NCBI GenBank assembly: GCA_036850595.1
Contig: CM072168.1
Span: 13,073,982-13,137,981 of the forward strand
DNA: 64,000 nt
DNA from: Rhyacichthys aspro
Lineage: Eukaryota > Chordata > Actinopteri > Gobiiformes > Rhyacichthyidae
Reading direction: 5' to 3'
Below, piece after piece: positions 21,789 to 33,964 of this stretch; position 1 is the first letter of the stretch, and each line of letters begins with the position of its first letter. The translations under genes were made by a program, and so were the position numbers. The notes beneath the pieces are model-generated. The model was not told where the DNA came from and did not search any database. It saw only the letters and a list, made by a program, of their open reading frames with translations.

Positions 21789-22558
21789 AAACCTACCAGT
21801 GTCAAGCTATATTCTTCCAATAAACTTTGTCTTTGATGATTTTTGTGTTAAGGTCTCATCATGTTTAAGCTTAATAATTGTATTGCCTTATACAAATTAT
21901 ACCTGGATATATTACAATATGTCCACAAAATATAAAAACAGACATGTCAAGTTAAATAGCATCAGTTATTCTGCAAAATGTTGAACATGCATTCAAGAAT
22001 AATGTGTATAATAATGATGAGTGTTTGCTGATAACTATAGTTCCAAATCCTAATGCAAAATGAACAGCACAATCTGAAACAACACACGTGCAAGATTCAA
22101 GTTAATGGTTTGCCATTTTGATATATTACTATTACAATTGATTTGATTATTGTTTAATATAAATAACATACACGCATTCTAAGCTATTATACTTCTAAAC
22201 AATGTAATCAGAACAACTTCCAAATAATAACGGCCTGTTGTTGCACCCTGCACTGCCTTAATTCAGTACATTTTTTAATATAAAATAAGAACAATTGCTG
22301 TTTAGGATATACAGACATAGGGTGTGAGGGTGTAATGGGTATGCCATTTAACATGAGGTTCAAACTTGAACCCTGGTGTAAAGGTGCTACAAGCTAACTC
22401 CACCTCGACTGCATTAAAACCCAGCTGCACAAAGACACTATTTTGGATCTATAAAATCTTTCTGGAATCGCACATTGACAGTTTAAATGTCAAAAAATGT
22501 CAGCCACCACAATTGCTTTCACTGTGAGTAAACACTGTATAAGCCAAGCATTATGGAC

Positions 22559-22642
22559 CATTGTACAGTTATAAATGCTGAGGCTTGTATAATGACGATG
22601 GCTCTAGCAGTGTATTTAGTGTGCCCACATACAGTATATAAA
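22559..22642 (+). promoter_or_regulatory. crygs-like gene 3 promoter
   Basis: CATTGT is at 22559-22564, TGCTGAG (half-MARE) at 22576-22582 and TATAAA at 22637-22642, 82 bp before the ATG. The order of SOX-like and Maf-like sites is reversed relative to the crygm genes. Confidence 0.5.
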
Positions 22643-22723
22643 TCTGGACCGAACGTGGGCAAATCTGTGTGTGACAAGTGCGAAAAATAAAAAGTTATCA
22701 TAATTGTTGTGTGAGGCCAAAAC

Positions 22724-23464
22724 ATGGACCATACAGGCAAGGTAGGCTGTGAACCAAATAGAGACACTGTAGGTGATAGATACTTTAATGTAGTTTAAAA
22801 CAAAATATCAAACTAAATTTTGCATTTCATACAAGTATATAAATAACTGTTTTATCTTTCTATCTGCAGATCATCTTTTATGAAGAGAGGGACTTCCAGG
22901 GAGAGTGCTATGAATGCAGCAGTGACTGTTCCGAACTTAAGACCTATTTTCATCACTGTAACTCTGTGCGTGTGGAGAGTGGGGCCTGGGTATTGTATGA
23001 GAGGCCTAATTATTTGGGTTTCCAATACATACTGACCAGAGGAGAGTACCCGGATTACCAGCACTGGATGGGATACAATGACAGTGTCAGGTCCTGTCGG
23101 ATTGTGCGGAACGTGAGTCAAAAATCATCTAAAACGTTCCATCTTGATCTATGTTTCTGTTTTGTTATTTAACCCTGGTACTGTACCCTAGACCTCTGCT
23201 GGGTTCCGACTGCAGGTTTACGAGCGTCCAGACTTCGGTGGGAAGATGCTGGAGTGCATTTATGATGTGGACAACCTCCCTGAGAAGTGGCAGCTGCATG
23301 AAGTGCACTCTGCACGGATTCTAGAGGGAGCCTGGATCTTCTATGAGCTTCCTAATTTCAGAGGACGCCAGTACCTCCTGGAGAGGGGCCAGTACCGCCG
23401 CTACCACCAGTGGGCAGCCATGAACCCTAACGTGGGCTCCTTTCGCCGCGTCTGTGACATTTAG
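22724..23464 (+). CDS. crygs: gammaS-type crystallin 3
   Basis: Lens structural protein, 177 aa. Exons are 22724-22741 (MDHTGK, donor GTAGGC), 22870-23112 (81 aa, IIFYEERDFQGECYECSSDC to CRIVRN) and 23192-23464 (90 aa, TSAGFRLQVYERPDFGG to RRVCDI, stop TAG). Introns are 128 and 79 nt. The six-residue N-terminal arm resembles the MSKTGTK-type arm of mammalian gammaS, and EGAWIFYELPNFRGRQYLL is very close to the mammalian EGVWIFYELPNYRGRQYLL. This makes it the best candidate for the true CRYGS counterpart. A poly(A) signal is at 23514-23519. I prefer the acceptor at 23190-23191 because it aligns with gene 2. Confidence 0.93.
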
Positions 23465-24315
23465 ACAGTCTCTCTCACACTTTTGAGTATACTTCATTGT
23501 GCTTTGCACCTTTAATAAAAAAGTGTGGGCTCACCTGGTGCACTCTTCCGTTCACATGAGCATTTATCATTAGGCTTATAAACTTGTGAGATCATATTTG
23601 TTATCGTCAAATTGATCATATCTTTTAGTTTTTTTTAGAAAAGCACGACAAATGTAATATTAGTGCTGCAGAGTAAATACAGCTGGGAAAAAATGCTTAA
23701 ATTCGAGCATAACTGCTCTCAGCAGCCATCAGTTTTACATCCTTCCTTTTCACAGAATAATGGGTTGCTTAAATTTACATGGGGAGATACATAATATAAG
23801 ATATGACTAAATGGTTGCTTAGGACAAAAAAAAAAGTATAAATTAAACACACATTTGTGAAGTTTTTGGCTTTCATCTCTGAAGAAACTAACCAAACTAA
23901 AAGAGGAAGACTTGTGTGGCATTCTAACATTCTGAGGACAGAAATGGTGTCCTACTTCCTTTCCCACGTTAACATAGTCATTTTTATTTGTCAGTGAGTT
24001 GCATTTGTGGACTACTGTATATACCCCACGTGAACATTAGCACAGACCTCATTTGGACATTTGGACAGAACAGAGGGGGACAAAGCCATGCAGCTGATGA
24101 CTCAGTGGGATTTACCAGATAGAGTGCTGAGCATACCAGCTACTGTTAGTGCTGACGCCCGGCTCACTGGAACAACACTATGCCCCCCAAAACACAAAAG
24201 AGTCCAGCCAGCATGTTCTGCCAGCTGCAGGCATTCAGCCCCAAAACCCTTTTGTGTACTGCCACCAAAGCCCCCTCACCGAGACACTGTGCTACATGTC
24301 ACATCGAGACAATGT

Positions 24316-24329
24316 GCGCCCTCTGGTGG
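24316..24329 (-). promoter_or_regulatory. Candidate CTCF site, reverse orientation
   Basis: GCGCCCTCTGGTGG differs by one base from the core of the known CTCF consensus read in reverse (GCGCCCCCTGGTGG). It lies 0.85 kb after the last crystallin gene. Binding is inferred from the motif alone. Confidence 0.5.
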
Positions 24330-26171
24330 AGGATGGAGGGTAGACACACTGACTAGAGTTATGAGCATTTAAAGTCATAATATTCACTATCTCCGTGTGA
24401 ATTTAAACCTATGTCCACAGTCTTGTGACCCAGATTTTTTTCTTCTTCTATGTTTCTGTGAGCTGTAATTGTCTGTTCTAAGAATGCCCATAAAGTACAT
24501 AAAATACAGGCAAAGGTTGATTTGGTTTGCAGCTATGTTTACTTCTGCATTGTTTTAGCGAGCCATATTGTGTGGCAATTCTTTATTTTTCCATGAAACA
24601 GCTGCAAATTATACCTTTAACGCTGTTTAATAAGTGTGCCGATACTGCAGTATTAATATCCAGAATACTTCTCCGTGATTTTGTTGCTTGTGTTTGCAGG
24701 ACATACATGAATGGAAGGAGAAAGAGAGGAGACGAAAAAGGAAAGTGATACAAAACCCATCCAGGATCCAGAACAAGGCACTGTCTTTGCAGATAGACAG
24801 TGACGTGAAACATGAAGTATGTATTTTTTCTATGTGCAACAGCAGTTTTCTTTAAAGGTGCTTCAATAAGTAATAAGTAACCGCTGGAGCAGTGAGTGAG
24901 GTAACTCTGTCATGGCACGTCACAGGGAAGCCTGCTCATCCATGCTGTCAGCAGCCATAAGTCCCACTACGCCCCCATGTGAAAGTGTTTTTCAGTGCAC
25001 TGGAATGACAGAGACAGACATTTCTTTTAAAGTTACCGTAAAAAATGAAGGTGATAAAAAACACACTTACTTTCACCCTCTCGTCCTCTGAGGAGAACGG
25101 CTGCTGAGAGGTTATGTCCCTGCGAGGTGGCGTTCTGCCCACAACACGATCAGCCTGTCCTCACCTCGTGCACATAAGACACCTGTGTTCACACTCCTCT
25201 CACCTGCACCTGCTGCTCACACTGGAACTGCTTCATTCGGTCCTGATTTAGATGATGAATGTGCAGCTGATCAAAACAAAAATATTGATTAAAAATAAGC
25301 ATTTTATATATATGAGATTACTTGACCAATCAGACTCCTGAACATAACTGTCCTGAACATAACTTATTTATCCTTAGTGCTTTTTAACCTCTATAACCAA
25401 GCCATAAGATTGAGCATTTGGATCTGGCAAACTACTCTCAATGTCTTCTGCAGTTCACTATTAAGCCTAAATGAAATTCTGTAGGCCTATTTCTTTATTT
25501 TCTTTTCTTTCAAGGCAAAGCAATATCTGATTTAGTTGTCAGTAGTCTTTATATACATATTAATAGTGTACAATTTGGATACAGACCCAAAAATGTAGTC
25601 TAGTATGTAGTCAAAATGTCACATTGACATTTCACTGACGTGCAAAAGAAAATAAGTGAAACTGAGCCCAGCTTTTATTTAAATCACAAGCAGAACTGGC
25701 CCACACCGAGCAGACTTTAGACTAAAACAGAAGTCAAAAACAGGAGAGAGGAAATGGCAGAAGGCAGTGGGATAACTGTTAACACAGAGATAAAAAAAAA
25801 ACAAAAAAAAACAAAAACAAGTACGCAGACTATATTTATAATTATGAAATGATGTTTCTAGCGGTCACTGACTTTTTTCTTGTCATACCACATGTTCAGG
25901 TTTGGAGGAAGTTTTTAAATGATTTTCCTCTACATGCTTCTCAATTTTTAGAGATAAATAAAATCTACTTAAATACACTAAAAATACATGAATATTTTCA
26001 TAACTTCAGTAATGTTGAGTAATGTTAACCAATATCAGTTGTAGTTATAATGGTACAGCATTCACAATTTAAAGCTCTAAAAAAAGCTGTTTCATAAATT
26101 CAGTACATGTTAGTGTGTATATCTGTGATGTAATTCTGCACCAACTCAAGTTTCTGTCAGTGATGGTGAGC

Positions 26172-26185
26172 CCACTAGATGGCAC
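26172..26185 (+). promoter_or_regulatory. Candidate CTCF site, forward orientation
   Basis: CCACTAGATGGCAC matches the forward CTCF core pattern (CCACNAGRTGGCA). It points away from the site at 24.3 kb. Confidence 0.4.
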
Positions 26186-29100
26186 AATTATACATGAAGT
26201 TGAGTGGAAGCACAAGCATATTCCAATCTAAATGTGCCTCACTAAATGTCCTTAATCAAACAGAAGCTAGGAGAAGCCCCTAATACACCATCTTTAAATC
26301 TCACTTATGCTAATGCTGTTGTCTTGCACCTGCATTGGCACATGTTTAATAAGAAACACACTACAGTATGTCCAATATGAGCCAGTGGCGATCAGCAGAT
26401 GATTTCTACTCAATTTGACGGTCTGAATGCCTGTCTGTCACCCAGTATTCACTGCTCGCACACCTTTATATTCAAAGGTTTAACCACAGATTATGACGTG
26501 ATGTCACACTGGGAAGGAGGAAAAAAGAAACTGTATCGCCATGGAAACCCATCTCCCTCAGTTTCTGTATGATCTATGCTCTGTCCTGAATCTAAGTACA
26601 TGAAGCTGTTGTTGTTGCTCTCACAGGCCACACCAAAGGAAAAACTATTTTTGGAAAATGACATGTTCCTCTAAATCATCATCATTTTTTTGTGTGTGTT
26701 TATCTTTCACAAGTAGCTTTTACCCACTTTGATTTAAGCCTTGTTTATTGTGAGCCACAACAGGGAAGCAATAACCTTTCTATTATTTTGACACAACCCC
26801 GAGCTGATGATCCTGCTAATTGTTAGCCTTTATGCTAAATAGTAAAAACAGTTTGTCTCTATCATTGAAAATTATTATTAAGAAACTTGTGATTGTGTGA
26901 TTTTTATCTATTCTTAAGAAAAGTGAATGTTCATGATGCAAACATTAGATTAGGCAACTCAGGAGTTTGAAATAAATTTTTGATACATTTAAATTTCTAG
27001 GTGCATATTGATAAATAGAGTTATTGGAGTTTATGTTGCAGTAATTTGCTTAATACACTTTGATTTTTATACTTTTCAGTCCAGTCAACAAGACACACAG
27101 AGATTACATTTCGTTTGCAGATTATACACAGATGCTTTTTGTTGCTATGATACAATGCAGTGGTAATTAATTGAGAATTTGTGTGTTGTACATTTAAAGC
27201 AAAACTTCTTTGGAGTATATTTGTAACTGTTTTCATGGTGTTTTAGCTTGAAGGAGGTTCGTGCCACAGACATCTTTTATGATCCTTATTGGGTTGTCAT
27301 GGTGAATCTATTTGGTGCGCTCAGGTGTACTGCTCCCATTGATCGGGCCTGTCAATATGAAATTAGCATTCAGCACAGTTTCCGTTCAGACGTGGATGCA
27401 GCAATAGTTAAATCAAGTGCTTATATAAAATAAAATTAAAAAAGGCACATCTGGCTTGAGTAGCTGTAGTTTTTTTTCCCTCCTTTTTCCCAGGATTCCC
27501 TTTTGTCATCTTTAGGCTGCTGTGCACGTGTTCCCTGCTCAGTCACATGGATTTTTTTTTTATATAGAGCTTTAAAGTCATTTGCATAGTTTACGTCACA
27601 TTGGTTTGAACAGAAATGCCTCTGTTACAATTTATGGGAATCTATCTGTAGCTGTTCAAGAAGATTGATTGATTTTGCTTTGGGAGATGTGACAGTTTCA
27701 TAATCCAAACCAATAAGGACTTGTTTGAACTTGCTTTTTTCATACACACTGTATATATGCACAGACTTTGACACTGTTTGCTTGTGGTGTGTAAAAAATG
27801 GACAACCTCTACACTCTCATATCATCCCATGTGATATGTATGCAGCTTGTTGGTTACGCTTTACATCGAGAGCAGTGACCTGATGGAAGTTTTACTTTAA
27901 TAACGGCAACGTGGGCTGAATTATCAAGGTGACTGCTTTGTGTTTGCTGCAAAGCTGTGAGCTAACGTTCCCCAGACAGATGGCTTTAATTGTACAGCAG
28001 CTCTGTGATGCATGCGTGCCAAACCAAACAGGGCTTTATGACTGAGGAGGGGAGAGCGAAGGAGGACTGCAGTACTGGTGCTGCCTTTTGCTGGCTCTCT
28101 GAATGTTTACACTGCTGTATGAGGGGGGATCCTGGGAGGGTGCTATTTTTAGCTCTGGTTTCATCATTCCTCTCTCGCCACTCTGTGTGCAGCTGCAGCC
28201 TGGTGTTGCATTCTAATGAAGAGACGGGCATACGGCAGTGATACACCTTCTGTTTGCTCCACACTCAACACACAGAGCTCTGGCACAAAACAGGAATCTC
28301 TTTAACATCCTAATAAAGGCCTTTATTGACTGGGAAGCTAAATATAGGGCAGAGACATAGCACTGATATGACCAAATCTAAACCTCCAGTGTAGAAACTA
28401 TTGCCGTACTCTGCACAACTATTGATGAGACCCACCACTGTTTCCTCACAACAGACGCAGTGCATCACCTCTCCTTGACTTAGATTCCACTCTCCTCTAT
28501 ACTCTTTGTTCAGTCGCTGCTGTGACACCACCATCACAACCTGAAGCAGGCTGCTCTCAGATATGCAGGGACATGCAATCTCCCGACCAAGGTCATGTCC
28601 GCTGTAGGGCTTCAACGCTGCTCTAATCAATATCTTTATGGACAGTGGATCATATGACATTGTGCAATGAGTTTTTACCGTGAGTGTCATCCAGTGCATT
28701 GTGGTTTTGATGTACATTGTATCATCCAAATCTATAAACTGGCCCTGTCTCTTTCCATACGTCAACTTCTTGCACCTGTACAAAGGCAGTGAAAAATATC
28801 TGTAAAATGTAATTAATGGAGCTTTAAATAATTAAAAATATAGGCATAACATAACTCTTATAGCATTGTGACTTAGTGCCGTTTACTGCTGTTGGATTCC
28901 TCTCTCTCAGTTCCTTTAGAGAAAAAAATGTGACTGTTGCATGGCTTTGACATGTTTATTGCATGATTACTAATTTGCTATTTGTTATCTTTGAAATTCA
29001 ACATGGGGTTTACAGTGGAGGAGGGAGCACTTCTGTCTGTCTGCAAATAGTTTTCTGTCAGTGCCTACCTTTGTTTAACTGACGAATGTCCAGGGCATTT

Positions 29101-30725
29101 TCTAGAGTGTAAAACTATGGAGGATTCTTTTGCTTTGGAGGCACTTTCTTTGCCCCAGATATTATCTTTGCACTGCATTTAGAAATAAACAGCGCAGTGG
29201 TCTTGACCATGGCCCACATTAATACAAGTACTGTTAGCCTTTAGTAACTCTCTAGAGAAGATCAATCTGAATGCCTGTCATTGAGATGAATACAAGCATT
29301 CCAACTATTAAAGAAGTATTTAGCTATGTAGTTATCGTGGCTAATCCCTGATGCTAACATCTTGTATACATCTGGTACAGCTCACTCCGTATGTTACTCT
29401 TTTGGTGACAGTGATATGTTAAATTACAGTGTTGTCAGTAAGTTACTTCATAGTGTTTTACCTAAACATATATTAGTTACATTCATAAAATTAAAGGCAT
29501 TAATCAGCTATGTAGATTTTCAGACTGGTTTTCTATTCTGGTAAAAAAAATTCTTCCAAATAAAACCCTCTTGGCCAAAAGAGATCATAAACAATCCTCT
29601 GAAAATTAGCTTTGACCCCAAATACCTTGGCTGCCCTGTCTGTCCTTCCGGTTTAGACACTGTATATTTTTAGAAATTTGCTTTCTGTAGCTTACATTTT
29701 GAAAGGAAATTGTCATGGAGACCAAGCAGCAAATCATGCTCATAAAGGAATCTGAGGTTCCCAAAACAAGATCTATTGATAGCCGTCGCCAAGTGGAAAG
29801 AGACATGTCCGGGATGAACTGGTGTGTTTTCCTTCCCTCAACCTTTCATCTCGGACTGCCCTCATGTTTTTACACAACTTCAGGCATTTGAGATTTTCTT
29901 CAACGTCGCAGCATTTTTATTCCAAACAAGTTCTGTTGTCTATTTCTGGAAATGAAAACTGAATTTTGCTGCAAAGCTGCACAGGCTTGGTTTGTTTAAA
30001 GAGACTGGTTACGTCACAGTGATTGAGATCTTGAGGCGGACAAAATGGACAAAACTGGGTCTGCAGTCAGAGCTGAAGAGAGGTTTCTCTTACTAGAGGT
30101 TTCTATTTTGTAAGGAAAATATCTTTGGTAGATTGTTGGTGCAATGGCTCTATCACTGTATGTGTCGGACATTCATTGCTCTTTTATCTTACACAAGACT
30201 AAACAAGGAAACTCATACAGCATACTATGTACAAATAAACAATTTCATAATAAATAGAAATGCATTGTTATCAGATTTGTCTTAAAAAAAAAAGCTAAAT
30301 GAGAAAATTGTTAAGATGCAGAGCTTAAAAAAAGAGTGCATGAAAAATCACTTCATTTATCCACACTTGTGGTAACTCAGTGAAAATGTGTATAAAATCA
30401 TAAAGCATAGATCATGGCCACCGTACAGTGTCATTACTGTTTATTTGTAAAAATATCTAAACCACAGCCTGTTCTGTGCATACTGTATGTAATTTTCTTC
30501 TTTTCTCCCTCCGTCTCACTGTAGCTTGTGAAAGTAAGAGGAGACATGTTCTGTTTTGTGTCTCCTTGTCTTTGAGACATGTCTGCTGCACTCTACTTGT
30601 CTGAATGTATGTGGAATTGACTTATTGGGTTTAATGATGTGCTTGGTCAGAGCAGATGAGTCACACAAACAAAGAGTAGCCCTGTATGTTTATAAAATGT
30701 CAGTAAAAAGATCGATGAGAGAGGG

Positions 30726-30729
<4 letters not shown>

Positions 30730-30760
<31 letters not shown>
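30730..30760. repeat. (TG)n microsatellite
   Basis: Perfect TG dinucleotide run of about 15 units. Confidence 0.95.
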
Positions 30761-30763
<3 letters not shown>

Positions 30764-33215
30764 GTTTTTTTTTTTAGAAAGGATGAACTCTCTCTAAAAA
30801 AAGTAGTTATTAACAATAACTGCATATAACTAAAGCACATCATTGACATGGTGATCCTGGGTGGCATCAATGAACAGAGATACAGAGATGAACAGACTGG
30901 AAACAAATGTAACTTGTATAGACAAGCTACTTGGCTTAATAATACTGCAGCTCCAAGATGGTTGTCACTGTTAACATGGAGGGCTAGCTGCCCACTGCAG
31001 GATGAGAGGGCAAACAAATGGCCCCAAAAAACTCCCAAAGGCTCAAAGACTGGAGAAGAATATTTTACACACAGAAATGTGACACTGTATTTTAGGGCAG
31101 TGATGGTACAACATCGTGTGAAACATAACTAAATGTAATTCAATTTCATATCTTCTTCAAAGGTCTTTAAAAATACATTGTTACAGTAAGAGTGAGTTGA
31201 GTATAATATTACACAGGACATATAAAAAATCAAGAGAGTATTATACTGTCGACATACACCTGTAAATCTGTCCCAGAAGACTAACTGTATTTGCTGTGGG
31301 CTTAGTTTCTTAACGTCTGACATATGTAGAGCATGAGGAGGACAACATACTCAGAAGAAGACTTAGAAGAGAGAAGGGAGTGTTAAAGCAATAATTTGAA
31401 GCCATTCATCCAAAACAGACAGTTGTGACATTTCATCCCTCTCCATGTAACTATTCTAAAAAGAGTCTGACCATATTCACGTCAGATTTTTTTTTTGTTT
31501 TGTTTTCCCTTTAAATTGGCATTTCTTCCAGGTTTTGAGCTAATCAGCGTAAACAAGCCCCCAGATGTTGTTTTAAGAGCAGCAGATCGGGCCTAATGAA
31601 ATGCTGCGTAACAGTTGAGCTTAGCCAGCAGCGATGGATGTAGTAAATTATTCTCTCGCAGGCAGCTGGGATAGGTGGCACAAATGGAGCATTTTAATTA
31701 AAAACTGCTGAGACACAGCAATTCAGGAAGAAGACTTGGCAACAGCAGACAAGTCTTCCCATTCCTGGGGTGAGTAGGAAGCACACTATGGAAAACTCAA
31801 CGAAACAAACATAAGTATTAGCCAAAACTTCTTCCAAAACTTCCTTTTGTCTGGTGTTGTGTAAATCTAATTCAGTTCAAGATTGGGACATAGACAGATT
31901 GTTTTACATAATAGACTTAGAAAAACTGCATAGTGAAATCTGCAATAATCTGGTTAAGATGTGTTCAGGTTTAGAAGCACAATACTGAGCTCGGCTGAAA
32001 CACAAGTCTTGCTTCACTTGCCACAGTGTTGTACAGTCTCGGTAACAGGATTTTATAAAGTGCTGCTCCATTTCACAGTCTGAGCACTTAGGCTAAGGTC
32101 ACATTACACTTCTATCCCAATCACTTCAGCTACAGCCCATACAGTGCACAAATTTAAACCCTTTCAGTGTAATCTTTAGCCCCTATTTGAGAGAGCAAGT
32201 GGAGAATAAACATCCAGAATTAGTCATGAATAAATCATAGTTATTGCCTGATTTGATTAATTATTGTTTCTGCATTCATTTTTAGTTTTTAGTCTCCTTT
32301 GTATATTTTCTTTTATATGAAAATTTCCTTTTGTTGCCACTGCTTTCTGTAACTGACGCCCTCGACTACCACTATGGGATTTGTACAGTGTAACATAACT
32401 AATCATATTACGAGTAATTTTTTTGGCTTTGAAGAACAGTACATGAATGTGTTTACTTGGAGCAGCTGGAATATATCCATGTGCAGCAGCGGAAATGAGA
32501 CAAAATGATCCGGGAAGATTGCATAAAGCTTTGTGGCCATTCTAATCAGATGACCATTCAGCTGGGGATTCTCTAATTTGCTAATAGCCCATTATGCCTT
32601 TTCTTGTTCCTCTCACGACACAGTTTGTGCACTCTGGACGCAAAGAACAGCCTGTGCAAATGCTGCTCCATTTGGCATCATTGCCTTCATTTCCTACTTA
32701 AGATGTGTCAAACTTCCATCTGTAAACTAATTACAGAAAAGAACACTGCATTTTCACTAAGATACAATAAAGTCGTCATGAACCATGAAGCTTTATTCAA
32801 GCAAGAAATTTATACTCACCTCCTCAAGATATCAGTCTTTTCCATGCAATCCTTAATTAAAGTGTACTTTCCCATTAGTTTTTTTCTGCTAAATGCTGTT
32901 GTTGTAGATACAATCTCGTACAACGAATTTGGGATCATTGTTTGGGAAAATGGTAAATGATTGATTTGAATGTCAAATTGTTAAGTACAAAGGTCTGGGT
33001 GACATTTTCATTTTGGAGCAGGGACCTCACTTCCATGCTGTGTCTGTTGCCAAGTCAGCCCTAATAGCTGCTGTCAGCTATTGTCACCAGTGAAGCACAG
33101 ACATTTGCCTGCACCATTTTAACATCACACAAGGGAAAAAGCACAAGCCCTAAAAAAATACATGCCCTTAAAGTGACTCTTTGTTGCATTAAAATGAAAA
33201 TCCCACAATTTATAT

Positions 33216-33952
33216 CAGGGGTTATCAACTAAATTGAGGACCAGCCTGTTATTTCACAGGTGCTGCAGGGGGCCAGACTTTTAAACACGAATATATAGTT
33301 AAATAAATAAGTTAATACCTTCACTTTTTCCTGTTATCTAATTTGATTTCTTCACACTGAAATATCTTTTTGTGTTTTTCTTTTTTGAACGAAAAAAAAA
33401 AAATTCATAAAACAACAGCTTGTCGAAAAACCATATTTGATGTTTGAACATGATTTGTCTTTTTTGTTGTTCTCTTTCAACATTCGTTTAGGTATCTCAC
33501 TACTGGACTCAACTGAGCCTGTCTCAACTGAGCCTGACACAAGTGAGCCTTTAACCAAGCTCACTTGAACCAAGCTCTGTTGACTGGCTTAAGTAAGCCT
33601 GGTTCAAGTGAGCCTGGTTCAAGTGAGCCTGGTTCAAGTGAGCCTGGTTCAAGTGAGCCTGGTTCAAGTGAGCCTGGTTCAAGTAAGCCTGGTTCAAGTG
33701 AGCCTGGTTCAAGTAAACCTGACAGTGCCCAATGGCGTAGATTAATAGATGTAAATTAGATTAAGATTGTCATTACAGCGAAATGAGCTTAATTTCAGTC
33801 GCCTTTGAGTTATTTTAATAGCTATACTTTAGTTTGAATTCTACCTGTTTTTCCCCATATATTTTCTGATTTATTGATTATGTGTTGGGGGGCCGGAAGG
33901 AAAGCTATATGGGGCCTGATGTGGCCCCTGGGCTACCAGTTGATAATCACTG
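33216..33952. mobile_element. Non-autonomous hAT-like DNA transposon
   Basis: The left end reads CAGGGGTTATCAACTA and the right end, reverse-complemented, CAGTGATTATCAACTG, with 13 of 16 bases matching. The flanks are ATTTATAT (33208-33215) and ATTTATAC (33953-33960), an 8-bp near-perfect target-site duplication typical of hAT elements. GGGGCC-rich sub-terminal parts also fit known hAT-type elements with CAGNGGT-TCAACT ends. The 737-bp interior has no transposase frame but carries a 15-bp minisatellite. Confidence 0.8.
33590..33720. repeat. 15-bp minisatellite inside the hAT-like element
   Basis: Roughly nine head-to-tail GGTTCAAGTGAGCCT units, two or three with a G-to-A change (AAGTAAGCCT). 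Degenerate units extend upstream to about 33499. One unit near 33560 is in inverted orientation (GCTCACTTGAACC). Confidence 0.95.
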
Positions 33953-33964
33953 ATTTATACAATC

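Larger units (their letters stand above)
23525..33215. other. Long intergenic region, no convincing gene
   Basis: About 9.7 kb without a recognisable exon family. It contains candidate CTCF motifs at 24316-24329 and 26172-26185, a GT microsatellite at 30730-30760, and homopolymer runs. An open frame at 28310-28783 on the minus strand has no family I recognise and is treated as unsupported. Regulatory content for the flanking crystallins or the kinase is possible but not shown. Confidence 0.5.

Noticed and set aside
24061..24372. 103-codon plus-strand frame
   Set aside because: No family, splice or codon pattern to support it; it overlaps the candidate CTCF site.
33565..33759. Repeat protein with GSSEP units
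   Set aside because: Translation of a 15-bp minisatellite within a transposable element.
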